Of a stretch of DNA of 64,000 nt, positions 25,502-33,579 are shown piece after piece. Position 1 is the stretch's first letter. Each line of letters opens with the position of its first letter. Source of the stretch: Streptomyces anulatus (lineage in GTDB: Bacteria > Actinomycetota > Actinomycetes > Streptomycetales > Streptomycetaceae); assembly GCF_000721175.1 (NCBI RefSeq), contig NZ_JOEZ01000016.1:558001-622000 (forward strand), in the 5' to 3' direction. Below the pieces are notes generated by a model. That model saw only the letters and a list, made by a program, of their open reading frames with translations. It was not told where the DNA came from and did no database searches. The translations under genes and the position numbers were made by a program.

Positions 25502-25783
25502 CTACGCGTCGAGGCCGATGGCGAAGGCCGCTTCCAGGTCGTGCTGGGAGTACGTACGGAACGCCACGTGGGTGTCGGTGCCCTCGACGCCCGGGATCTT
25601 GCTGATCCGGCCGGGGATGACATCGGCGAGGTCGTCGTGCTTGGCCACCCGGACCATGGCGATCAGGTCGTAGGTGCCGGTGACGGAGAAGACCTCGCTG
25701 ACACTGTCCAGCGCGGCGATGGCTTCGGCGATCTCCGGAATCCGGTCCACGCTGGTCCTGATGAGCACGATCGCGGTGATCAC
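25502..25783 (-). CDS. Lrp/AsnC-type ligand-binding domain protein without DNA-binding domain
   Basis: A 93-residue alpha-beta protein starting MITAIVLIRTSVDRIPEIAEAI. It matches the C-terminal RAM/AsnC effector domain: GVSEVFSVTGTYDLIAMVRV-like strand and FRTYSQHDLEAAFAIG at the end. No helix-turn-helix is encoded. Such stand-alone domains form dimers and octamers and bind amino acids, so it may sense a metabolite or modulate full-length Lrp proteins. It overlaps the rhomboid gene by 4 bp (ATGA), so the two are co-translated. Confidence 0.9.
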   Translation of the reverse strand: MITAIVLIRTSVDRIPEIAEAIAALDSVSEVFSVTGTYDLIAMVRVAKHDDLADVIPGRISKIPGVEGTDTHVAFRTYSQHDLEAAFAIGLDA

Positions 25784-26526
25784 GGCTGGCTGTCTCCCTC
25801 GGTGGCTGGAACCTTCACTCTAGCCCCACCCCGATAGCGCACCCAGGCGTACAGGAACCCGACCGCGAACCCCGCCACATGCGCCAGATACGCCACCCCG
25901 GGCCCGCTGCCCGCCTCCTGCGCCGCCCACTGGAGAGCGAACCAGAAGACCAGCACGATCCAGGCCGGGAAGCGCAGCGGCAGGAAGAAGAGGAACGGGA
26001 ACAGGCTGGTCACCCTGGCCTTGGGGAAGAGGCGGAGGAACGCGCCGAGCACCGCGGAGATCGCCCCCGACGCCCCGACCAGCGTCTGCTCGGAGTCCGC
26101 GTGTGCCGCCGCGTAGCAGACCAGGGCCACATAGCCGCAGCCCATGTAGAACAGCGCGAACTGCGCTCGGCCCATGCGCTCCTCGGCCATCGCGCCGAAC
26201 ACGTACAGGAACAGCAGGTTCCCCAGCAGGTGCAGCCAGCTGCCGTGCACGAACAGCGCGGTGAACGGCGTGACCAGCGCATGGGCGGAGCCCTCCCACA
26301 GCTCCGCGGGGATAACCCCCCACCGCTCGAAGTACCCCGCCTGCGCGGCGAGCAGCGCGTCCTCGCTCCGGTAGGCGTCGCCACCGAACCCGGAGAGCGG
26401 ACTGATCAGGAAGATCACCCCGCAGGCGCCGATCAGTCCGTACGTGACCGGGGCGCCGCCGGCCGCCGCGGCGTCCCGGATCCTCCTGGCCGTGGTCCGC
26501 CAGTCGGCCTGCCGCCACTCGATCAT
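25780..26526 (-). CDS. Rhomboid family intramembrane serine protease
   Basis: 248 residues with six or seven transmembrane helices. Rhomboid hallmarks: WLHLLGNLLFLYVFG (oxyanion-side HxxxN), catalytic serine in LVGASGAISAVLGAF, and catalytic His in AYLAHVAGFAVGFLYAW. It would cleave single-pass membrane proteins within the bilayer; substrate unknown. First gene of a two-gene operon with the AsnC-domain protein. Confidence 0.94.
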   Translation of the reverse strand: MIEWRQADWRTTARRIRDAAAAGGAPVTYGLIGACGVIFLISPLSGFGGDAYRSEDALLAAQAGYFERWGVIPAELWEGSAHALVTPFTALFVHGSWLHLLGNLLFLYVFGAMAEERMGRAQFALFYMGCGYVALVCYAAAHADSEQTLVGASGAISAVLGAFLRLFPKARVTSLFPFLFFLPLRFPAWIVLVFWFALQWAAQEAGSGPGVAYLAHVAGFAVGFLYAWVRYRGGARVKVPATEGDSQP

Positions 26527-26719
26527 GTGCAGAGCATGGCGTACCGGCCGAGAACATGACGGAGCGCCTCGCCGTGTCGATGCTTATACGCGAGGCCGTA
26601 GGGTTACGCCAGGACTTCCGCAGTTCGACGGCGCACCGCGAGATCCTTGACGTAGACAGGTGGAGTCGCGGCGGCGCGCCCGGCGCGGACTCCTGGAGAC
26701 GACGAAAGAGGACGCAACG

Positions 26720-26962
26720 ATGACGACGGTTCCCCTGCCGACGGACGGGACCCGCTGGCGCTGCACGCTGTGCGGCAATCTCACGCGCTTCGACGTGACC
26801 CGCTCCTCCAAGGTCGTGGAGTACGTCCACCTCGACCTGGCCGGTGAGTCGAGTGTCGAGGAGCGGGAGGTGGTCAGTGAGACCATCGAGTCGGTCCGCT
26901 GTCGTTGGTGCAACGCGGTGGACCAGATCGAACTGGTGGACAGGCCGGGTGCCGCCTCCTGA
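26720..26962 (+). CDS. Small zinc-ribbon-like protein
   Basis: An 80-residue protein from ATG 26720, preceded by gaaagaggacgcaacg. Two CxxC knuckles, CTLCGN near residue 15 and CRWCNA near residue 63, are separated by an acidic middle, which suggests a single Zn-binding fold. It has no membrane segment. It precedes the NYN-domain gene by 38 bp in the same direction, so it may belong to the same transcript. Function unknown; a longer frame to 26660 is open but lacks a supported start. Confidence 0.78.
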   Translation: MTTVPLPTDGTRWRCTLCGNLTRFDVTRSSKVVEYVHLDLAGESSVEEREVVSETIESVRCRWCNAVDQIELVDRPGAAS

Positions 26963-27000
26963 GGGAGCGCACCCATCACACATCTATGGGGTGACGGACG

Positions 27001-28362
27001 GTGGATCAGCCGACCAGCGGCGCCGGACCGGCCGATGAGGCCGACGGCGGTGCAGAGGCGCTCGGCCGTCCGCTGCCCGAGGGTGTGCGACGGCGCGTCA
27101 TCGCGCTGGTCTCGGACGCCTTCGGCGGGCTGACCGTCGCCGAACTGCCCGCCCAGCTACGACAGTACGCCCGGTTCACCCCGACGCGACGGGCGAAGTT
27201 CGCGGGGAACGCGATGGCCGCCGCGCTGGAGGGTGACGCCCTCTTCCGGCGGCGGATCGGTGAGCGGCTGGCCCAGGCCCAGCCGGAGCTGACCGACGCC
27301 CTGGAGGCGGGTTCACCGCCTGCCGCCGCCGACCCCCTCGACGTGGCCGCGGCCGCCTACGTGCTGCGCCCGGCCGGCTGGGTCAAGCTGGTCGAGTCGG
27401 CCGGCGAGGAGGTCCAGCGCGCCGACGCGGAGCGGGCGGACGAGGAGACCCGGCGCGAACTGGAGCAGCTGCGCGAGGAGCTGGAGCGGGCCCGCGCCCA
27501 CACCCGCGCCGAGACCGAGCGGCTGCGCACCGAGCTGGAGGCGGCCCGCAAGGAGAGCGAGTCGCTGCACCGCAAGCTGCGCAGCGCGCTCAGCGAGGTG
27601 AAGCGCGGCGAGGCGGCCCTGCGCCGCAGCGTCGCCGACGCCGACACCGCACGGGCGGAGTCGGCCGCCCAGCTCTCCGCCGTGGAGAGCGAGTCGCGCC
27701 GGCTCAAGGGGCGGCTGGGGGAGGCCGAGGCGGCGCTGGAGGCGAGCCGCCGGGCCGCCCGTGAGGGCCGCTCGGTGGAGGACATGCGGCTGCGGCTGCT
27801 CCTGGACACCGTGCTGGACGCGGCCTCGGGGCTGCGCCGGGAGCTGGCGCTGCCCCCGGCGACGACGCATCCCGCCGACACCGTGGACGCGGTGGAGCCT
27901 GGCCGGATGTCGCCCAAGGACATTGCCGCCAGGGCCCTTTCGGAGACCGATCCGGCTCTCCTCGACCAGCTGCTGGCGCTGCCGCAGGCCCACCTCATCG
28001 TGGACGGCTACAACGTCACCAAGACCGGCTATCCGCAGATGCCGCTGGAGAAGCAGCGGTTGCGGCTGCTGGGCGGTCTCTCGGTGCTCGCGGCGCAGAC
28101 CGGCGCGGAGATGACCTGCGTCTTCGACGGGGCGGAACTGGCCGCCCCGGTGCTGCTCGCCCCGCCGCGGGGTGTGCGGGTGCTGTTCAGCAAGGCCGGG
28201 GTCACGGCGGACGAGCTGATCCGTCAACTGGCCCGCGCGGAGCCGCCGGGGCGGCCCGTGGTGGTCGTCTCCACCGACCGTGAGGTGGCGGACGGCGTGG
28301 CGAAGGCCGGAGCGAGGCCGGTAGCGTCCGTCATGCTCCTCAAGCGCCTTTCGCGCGTCTAG
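27001..28362 (+). CDS. NYN-domain (YacP-like) RNA-binding/nuclease protein with coiled coil
   Basis: 453 residues from GTG. An N-terminal helical region of about 120 residues is followed by a long coiled coil (about 130-265; repeated ELEQLREELERAR-type heptads). A C-terminal NYN/YacP domain (about 325-453) starts HLIVDGYNVTKTGYP and has acidic metal-site candidates in CVFDGAEL and VVVSTDREVADG. Family members resemble Rae1/YacP endoribonucleases acting on mRNA at the ribosome, so RNA cleavage is a fair inference. The stop is TAG. Confidence 0.9.
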   Translation: MDQPTSGAGPADEADGGAEALGRPLPEGVRRRVIALVSDAFGGLTVAELPAQLRQYARFTPTRRAKFAGNAMAAALEGDALFRRRIGERLAQAQPELTDALEAGSPPAAADPLDVAAAAYVLRPAGWVKLVESAGEEVQRADAERADEETRRELEQLREELERARAHTRAETERLRTELEAARKESESLHRKLRSALSEVKRGEAALRRSVADADTARAESAAQLSAVESESRRLKGRLGEAEAALEASRRAAREGRSVEDMRLRLLLDTVLDAASGLRRELALPPATTHPADTVDAVEPGRMSPKDIAARALSETDPALLDQLLALPQAHLIVDGYNVTKTGYPQMPLEKQRLRLLGGLSVLAAQTGAEMTCVFDGAELAAPVLLAPPRGVRVLFSKAGVTADELIRQLARAEPPGRPVVVVSTDREVADGVAKAGARPVASVMLLKRLSRV

Positions 28363-28484
28363 AGAGATATGTGTGGCATGTGTGACATGCCTGGTTTCTG
28401 GGAACGTACCGTCAAGTCACCGCTACACGCGGTGGGGTGAGAGTAAAGAAGTGCCTGGTGTGACGAGAAAAATCCTGTGAGGAT

Positions 28485-28514
28485 TTGAACTGATCACAAG
28501 ATGGTCACTAGGGT
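28485..28514 (+). promoter_or_regulatory. Promoter of the first NlpC/P60 gene
   Basis: ttgaac (28485-28490), an 18-base spacer and tagggt (28509-28514) give a housekeeping-type promoter. It predicts a transcript start at about 28521 and a leader of about 134 bases that contains a structured element. Confidence 0.55.
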
Positions 28515-28525
28515 CAGGCCTCGAA

Positions 28526-28645
28526 CCTTCGCACGGTTGATCACCCATTGGGGGTGACGGCGAAGGAACCGCCGAGTCCGTCATGTGCACGGAGCCGGGG
28601 AATCTTTCCCCCACAGCCCGGTAGGCGGCTCTGAGGAAGAAGGAG
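28526..28645 (+). ncRNA. ydaO/c-di-AMP-riboswitch-like leader, apparently shortened
   Basis: The leader contains ccgccgagtccgtc, acggagccggggaatc and ccggtaggcggct in the order seen in actinobacterial ydaO-type aptamers, and ends beside a ggag ribosome-binding site. Pairings are visible: ccttcg/cgaagg around a tcaccc/gggtga hairpin, ccgt/acgg, gggg/cccc, and ccgcc (28569) with ggcgg (28624) closing the domain. The second half of the canonical aptamer (ggggtgaat and ccgaaccc-type segments) is not seen. Streptomyces wall-hydrolase genes are known to use c-di-AMP riboswitches, which fits the downstream gene. Confidence 0.5.
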
Positions 28646-28654
28646 CTCGCCTTC

Positions 28655-29680
28655 GTGGCGTCCCACCGTCGTCCCAAGCAGCCGAGCCGCACCCGCGTGA
28701 CCGTGCTCACCGCGACCGCCGCTGCGGCCGTGGCCCTGACCTCCCAGGCCGCCCACGCCGACCCCAAGCCGAGCAAGAGCGAAGTCAAGGCGAAGGTCGA
28801 CAAGCTCTACCACGAGGCCGAGGCGGCCACGGAGAAGTACAACGGGGCCAAGGAGCAGCAGGACAACCTGAAGAAGGAAGTCGACGCGCTCCAGGACAAG
28901 GTCGCGCGCGGCCAGGCCGAGCTCAACACGCTGCGCGGCGAACTCGGTTCGATCGCCACCGCGCAGTACCGCTCCGGCGGCATCGACCCCTCGGTGGCCC
29001 TTTTCCTCGCCTCGGACCCGGACAGCTTCCTCGACCAGGCCTCCGCGCTCGACCAGCTGACGGTCAAGCAGACGGAGTCGCTGCAGAAGATCCAGTCCAA
29101 GCAGCGCACCCTCGCCCAGCAGCGCAAGGAAGCCCAGGACAAGCTCGGCGACCTCGCCGACGTCCGCGAGGCGCTCGGCGAGAACAAGAAGAAGTTCCAG
29201 GGCAAACTGGCCGACGCCCAGCAGCTGCTCAACACGCTGACCCAGGCCGAGCGGGCGAAGATCCAGGAGGAGGAGAACCGCGCCAGCCGCGCCTCCACCG
29301 AGCGGGTCGAACTCGGCAACGAGGCCCCCGCGTCCGGCCGTGGCGCCGCTGCCCTCAGCGCCGCCGCCACACAGATCGGCAAGCCGTACGTCTCCGGCGG
29401 CTCGGGCCCCAACTCCTACGACTGCTCCGGGCTGACCCAGTGGGCCTTCGCCCAGGCCGGCGTCTCCATCACCCGGACCACGTACACCCAGCAGAACGAC
29501 GGCCAGCGGATCGGCCGCAGCCAGCTCAAGCCGGGCGACCTCGTCTTCTTCAACGGGCTGTCGCACGTCGGCTTCTACGCCGGCAACAACCAGATCCTGC
29601 ACGCCCCGAAGCCGGGCACCGTCGTCCGCTACGAGTCGATGGACTACATGGGCACCTTCCAGTTCGGCGTCCGCATCTGA
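28655..29680 (+). CDS. Secreted NlpC/P60 peptidoglycan endopeptidase (first of a tandem pair)
   Basis: 341 residues from GTG 28655, behind aggaagaaggag. A signal peptide ends around AHADPKPS; residues about 40-215 form a long coiled coil (Lys/Glu/Gln-rich), and the NlpC/P60 domain fills the last 115 residues. Catalytic Cys is in YDCSGLTQWAFAQAG and catalytic His in GLSHVGFYAGNNQILHA. It cleaves stem peptides in the cell wall, as RipA-type enzymes do in mycobacteria. Expression is probably controlled by the structured leader. Rv2190c is the syntenic counterpart. Confidence 0.94.
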   Translation: MASHRRPKQPSRTRVTVLTATAAAAVALTSQAAHADPKPSKSEVKAKVDKLYHEAEAATEKYNGAKEQQDNLKKEVDALQDKVARGQAELNTLRGELGSIATAQYRSGGIDPSVALFLASDPDSFLDQASALDQLTVKQTESLQKIQSKQRTLAQQRKEAQDKLGDLADVREALGENKKKFQGKLADAQQLLNTLTQAERAKIQEEENRASRASTERVELGNEAPASGRGAAALSAAATQIGKPYVSGGSGPNSYDCSGLTQWAFAQAGVSITRTTYTQQNDGQRIGRSQLKPGDLVFFNGLSHVGFYAGNNQILHAPKPGTVVRYESMDYMGTFQFGVRI

Positions 29681-29949
29681 CGCCACGGGGCGCCCACGAC
29701 ACCCCCACGGAACGCCCGAACGAGGGAATCGTCGCGCACCACGCTGACGCCCCCGCCCCGCCGGAGACCAAGGTCACGGGCGGGGCGGCGGCGTTGGGAC
29801 CCCCGCTCTGCCCCCGGCGCGGTCTTTGGCCGGTGCGTAGTCGTCCGATTACTGTCTGGCTGCTGTGCAGCTCCCGGTCTCCGTCCGCCCGCCCGGGCGG
29901 CAGGGTCTGCGCACCACCGCGTCAGCGGAAGGGAGTGCGGCTACCTGTG

Positions 29950-30975
29950 GTGTCCCATCGCCGTTCCACACAGTCCGGCTTCAACAGAGGCGTCCGGGTC
30001 ACGGTCATCTCGGCTGCCGCCGCCACCGCGGCGGCCACACTGACCGGGGCCCCGGCGACCGCCGACCCGAAGGACACCCGGGAGAGCGCCAAGGCCGCCG
30101 TCGACCGCCTCTACGGGGAGGCCGAGCAGGCCACCGAGCGGTTCAACGAGGCCGGGGAGCGTGTGGACCGGCTGCGCGGCGAGGCGGACCGCGCTCAGGA
30201 CGCCACCGCCCGGGGCCAGGAACGCGTCAACCGGATGCGCAACGCGCTCGGCGCCATGGCAGGAGCCCAGTACCGCACCGGCTCCATCGACCCGGCGCTC
30301 GCGCTGCTGCTCTCCGCCGACCCGGACACCTACCTGGAGCGGGCCGCCGCCCTCGACCGGGCCGGCGCCCGCCAGGCGATGATCATGGACAACCTGCGGC
30401 ACGCCCAGCGCAAGATCGCCCAGACCCGCGCCGAGGCCACCCGCGCCCTGACCGAACTGGAGCGCAACCGGGCCGCCGTCACCCGCCACAAGCGCGCCGT
30501 CGAGGGCAAGCTCCGCGAGGCCCGCCGGCTGCTCGACTCGCTGCCGCCCGAGGAACGCGCCTCCTTCGACCGGGCGTCGCGCACCGGCCGCGACGGGGTG
30601 CCCGACCTCTCCGGCGTCGCCCCCGGCTCCGTCCGCGCGATGTCCGCTGTGGCCGCCGCCCACCGGGCGCTCGGCAGACCCTACGTCTGGGGCGCCAACG
30701 GGCCTTCCGGATTCGACTGTTCCGGCCTGATGCAGTGGGCCTACGCCCAGGCCGGGGTGAGCCTGCCCCGCACCTCCCAGGCCCAGCGCCACGCGGGCCG
30801 CATGGTGCCGCTCTCCCAGGCTCAGCCCGGTGACCTGGTCGCCTACCGCGCGGACGCCAGCCACATCGGCATGTACGTCGGCAACGGCCAGGTCATCCAC
30901 GCCCCCTACCCGGGCGCCCCGGTCCGCTACGATCCGGTCGGCATGATGCCGGTCTCCTCGGTCACCCGGATCTGA
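29950..30975 (+). CDS. Secreted NlpC/P60 peptidoglycan endopeptidase (second of a tandem pair)
   Basis: 341 residues from GTG 29950 behind aagggag; same length and plan as the gene before it, so a tandem duplication. Signal peptide (VISAAAATAAATLTGAPATADPK), coiled coil with heptads (about 45-210), then the NlpC/P60 domain with FDCSGLMQWAYAQAG (Cys) and DASHIGMYVGNGQVIHAPYP (His). Its 269-bp upstream gap does not repeat the ydaO-like element of the first copy, so regulation has probably diverged; it holds only a G/C hairpin around 29886-29901. Confidence 0.93.
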   Translation: MSHRRSTQSGFNRGVRVTVISAAAATAAATLTGAPATADPKDTRESAKAAVDRLYGEAEQATERFNEAGERVDRLRGEADRAQDATARGQERVNRMRNALGAMAGAQYRTGSIDPALALLLSADPDTYLERAAALDRAGARQAMIMDNLRHAQRKIAQTRAEATRALTELERNRAAVTRHKRAVEGKLREARRLLDSLPPEERASFDRASRTGRDGVPDLSGVAPGSVRAMSAVAAAHRALGRPYVWGANGPSGFDCSGLMQWAYAQAGVSLPRTSQAQRHAGRMVPLSQAQPGDLVAYRADASHIGMYVGNGQVIHAPYPGAPVRYDPVGMMPVSSVTRI

Positions 30976-30991
30976 CCGTACGATCGGCAGG

Positions 30992-32248
30992 GTGGCCGTA
31001 CGAGGACGTGACGCGCGCGGGGGAGGCCCCCGGGGACGGCGGCGTGCGGCGGGCCTGCTGCTCGCCGCGCTCCTGACCGCGTCCGCCTGCACGGCCCCCG
31101 CCGACCCGGACACCTTCCTCACCACCGGCGCCCTCGACGCCACCCTGGAGAGCCGCGCGGCGGCCGTCCTCGCCCACGACCCGGCGGGCTACCTCGACGC
31201 CCTCGCCCCGGACGCCGCGCAGCTGCGGGCCGCCCAGCGCACCGAACTGGACCAGCTCGCCGACGTGCCCCTGAAGTCCTGGACCTACGACGTCAAGGGC
31301 ATCACCGAGCAGGACGGGCAGTGGGCCACCGCCGACGTGGAGCTGCGCTACCGGATCGCCGGGTACGACACCGCCCCGGTCGCCACCCGCCGCGTCCTGG
31401 AGCTGATGCGGGACGGCGAGCGCTGGTACATCACCGCGGACCGGCCCGCCAAGGGCGCCTCCGGGCAGCTGTGGCAGCAGGGGGACGTGGAGGTCGTCGA
31501 GGGCGCCCACAGCATCGTCCTGGGCGTCGGACGGCCCGAGAGCGAGCTCCGTCAGGTCGCCGACACCGTGGACCTCGCCGTACCGGCCGTCTCGGACGCC
31601 TGGCCGAGGCCCTGGACCCGCCGGGTGGTGGTCCTCGTCCCGGACTCCGTCGAGGACATGGCGGGGCTGCTGGGCTCACCGGAGGCCAGCTACCGGGGCA
31701 TCGCCGCCGTCACCACCGGCGAGGTCGGCGGCACCGGCAAGCGCCCGGCCATCGCCGACCGGGTGATCGTCAACCCGCAGGCGTACGCCACCCTGGGCGG
31801 TTTCGGGCAGCGGATCGTCCTGACCCATGAGACGACCCATGTCGCCACCCGGACCAGTACCTCCACCGCCACCCCCGTCTGGCTCTCCGAGGGCTTCGCC
31901 GACTGGACGGCCTACCGGGGCGAGGACCGCGCCGCCGACACGATCGCCCCCGAGCTGGCCGCCGCCGTCCGCAGCGGCGAGACCCCCGCCGAGCTCCCCG
32001 CCGACCCGGACTTCGGCTTCGACGGCGACCCCGCGAAGCTCGCGGGGGCCTACCAGGGCGGCTGGCTGGCCTGCGAGCTGATCGCTGAGCGGTGGGGCAA
32101 GGAGAAGCTGATCGCCTTCTACGAGGCCGTCGGCGCCCACGACGGGCGGGACGGGGCGGTGGAGCAGGCGCTGAACGCGGTGCTCGACACCACCCCCGAG
32201 CAGTTCACCGCCGACTGGCGTGACTACCTCGCCACCCGGCTCGGCTGA
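30992..32248 (+). CDS. Lipoprotein with HExxH metallopeptidase-like domain
   Basis: 418 residues from GTG 30992. An Arg-rich N-terminus and hydrophobic stretch end in the lipobox LTASAC. Residues about 35-160 resemble a nuclear-transport-factor-like or Ig-like domain of secreted proteins. The C-terminal part has HETTHVATR followed by WLSEGFADW, the HExxH plus downstream Glu arrangement of gluzincin metallopeptidases. Substrate unknown; position after two wall hydrolases suggests an envelope role. It overlaps the convergent mannosyltransferase gene by 25 bp. Confidence 0.82.
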   Translation: MAVRGRDARGGGPRGRRRAAGLLLAALLTASACTAPADPDTFLTTGALDATLESRAAAVLAHDPAGYLDALAPDAAQLRAAQRTELDQLADVPLKSWTYDVKGITEQDGQWATADVELRYRIAGYDTAPVATRRVLELMRDGERWYITADRPAKGASGQLWQQGDVEVVEGAHSIVLGVGRPESELRQVADTVDLAVPAVSDAWPRPWTRRVVVLVPDSVEDMAGLLGSPEASYRGIAAVTTGEVGGTGKRPAIADRVIVNPQAYATLGGFGQRIVLTHETTHVATRTSTSTATPVWLSEGFADWTAYRGEDRAADTIAPELAAAVRSGETPAELPADPDFGFDGDPAKLAGAYQGGWLACELIAERWGKEKLIAFYEAVGAHDGRDGAVEQALNAVLDTTPEQFTADWRDYLATRLG

Positions 32249-33474
32249 CCCCCGACCGCGAGAGGGGCGGCGGCCTCCGCACGCGGTCTCCCCGGCACCG
32301 TCGACCGCCACAGCCGCCGAGCCGCGATCAGCGAGGCGGCCACCAGAAGCCCGTTCCGTACGAGAAGGAGCGTCACGCCCCACGCGTCGCTCGCCACCAC
32401 ATGGCCGAAGCCGATCGGGAACTCCAGCAGCGTCACCCCCGACGCCACCAGCACCAGGACCGCCGGAAGCGTCATCGCGGCCCCCCGGAACGCCAGGCAC
32501 ACCGCCGCGAGCCCGACCAGCCACACCACGTACTGCGGGCTGATCACCCGGCTGGTGACCGTGAACAGCAGCACCGCCGTGAACGCCGCCTCGGCCGGGG
32601 TGTGCGCCGCGAACGACCCCGCCCGCAGGCGCCACAGCACCAGCCAGCCCAGCGCCAGGGCCCCAAGCCCCAGCGCCAGCGTCGACACCAGTTCCACGTG
32701 CGGTCCGACGAACTCCAGCGAGCCGTAGCGCAGCTCCACCCGCCCCTCCCAGCCGAACCGCCGCGCCACATGGAAGACCAGCGCCCCCAGCGACTCGACC
32801 TCGGTACCCCGGTCCCGCTGGAAGGCCAGGAACGCGAAAGCCCCCGGCAGCCACAGCGCGAACGACGCCGCGAGCCCCGCCGCCGTCAGCGCCGCCGCCC
32901 CCCAGGCCGCCCTCGTCGGACGCCCCTTCCGCACCCCCACCAGCAGCAGCGCGGGCCACCCCTTCAGCAGCGCCCCGAACGCGGCCAGAGCCCCCAGCGC
33001 ACGCGGGCGGCACACTCCGGCCAGCAGCGCCGCCACCGCGACCGCCGTCACCATCAGGTCGTACCGGGCGTAGACCGTCGGCCCCAGCAGCGGCACCCCC
33101 ACGATCCACCCCCACGCGCCCGCCGCCCTTATCCCCGGCCGCCGCCCCACGTACAGCAGCAGCCCCAGCACCAGCGCGTCGCAGAGCAGTACGAGGACGA
33201 AGAAGGCGGCCGCGTACCCCAGGAACGGCAGCAGGGCCGGGGAGAGGATCGCCAGGGCCGCCCCGGGCGGGTACTGCCAGGTGACATCGTCCAGCGGATA
33301 CGTGCCCGTCAGCAGGGTCTCGTACCAGCTCCGGTAGATCACCGACACGTCCACCGTGACGTCCGGGCCGGGCACCGTGACCACCTTGAACACACAGGCC
33401 AGCAACCAGGCCCGGCTCAGCACCCACACCGCGTACGGCCACGGCCTGGCGCCGGTGACCGCTCGTCCCGTCAT
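32224..33474 (-). CDS. Polyprenol-phosphate-dependent mannosyltransferase-like membrane protein (GT87/DUF2029)
   Basis: 416 residues with about ten transmembrane helices, start MTGRAVTGARPWPYAV. The first extracytoplasmic loop contains YRSWYETLLTGTYPLDDVTWQYPPGA, typical of GT87 enzymes, which use polyprenol-phosphate mannose outside the membrane. Rv2181, an alpha-1,2-mannosyltransferase of lipoglycan synthesis, is the likely counterpart. It is divergent from the pimB'-like gene, and both would act in phosphatidylinositol mannoside synthesis. The exact linkage made is not visible. Confidence 0.85.
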   Translation of the reverse strand: MTGRAVTGARPWPYAVWVLSRAWLLACVFKVVTVPGPDVTVDVSVIYRSWYETLLTGTYPLDDVTWQYPPGAALAILSPALLPFLGYAAAFFVLVLLCDALVLGLLLYVGRRPGIRAAGAWGWIVGVPLLGPTVYARYDLMVTAVAVAALLAGVCRPRALGALAAFGALLKGWPALLLVGVRKGRPTRAAWGAAALTAAGLAASFALWLPGAFAFLAFQRDRGTEVESLGALVFHVARRFGWEGRVELRYGSLEFVGPHVELVSTLALGLGALALGWLVLWRLRAGSFAAHTPAEAAFTAVLLFTVTSRVISPQYVVWLVGLAAVCLAFRGAAMTLPAVLVLVASGVTLLEFPIGFGHVVASDAWGVTLLLVRNGLLVAASLIAARRLWRSTVPGRPRAEAAAPLAVGGQPSRVAR

Positions 33475-33579
33475 CGCCGTCCGCCTTCGTCGTCCCCAGC
33501 CGGGTCTCCCGGCGGCCCATGATGCCGGGGGCCATGCGCGGGAGCGGTGAGGCGCGGCCGTTCGGTACTGTCGGCGGCG

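Noticed and set aside
25227..25673. Frame with an excellent aggaggtgtc ribosome-binding site
   Set aside because: Built from repeat sequence, overlaps the Lrp-type gene antisense, and has no recognisable protein character.
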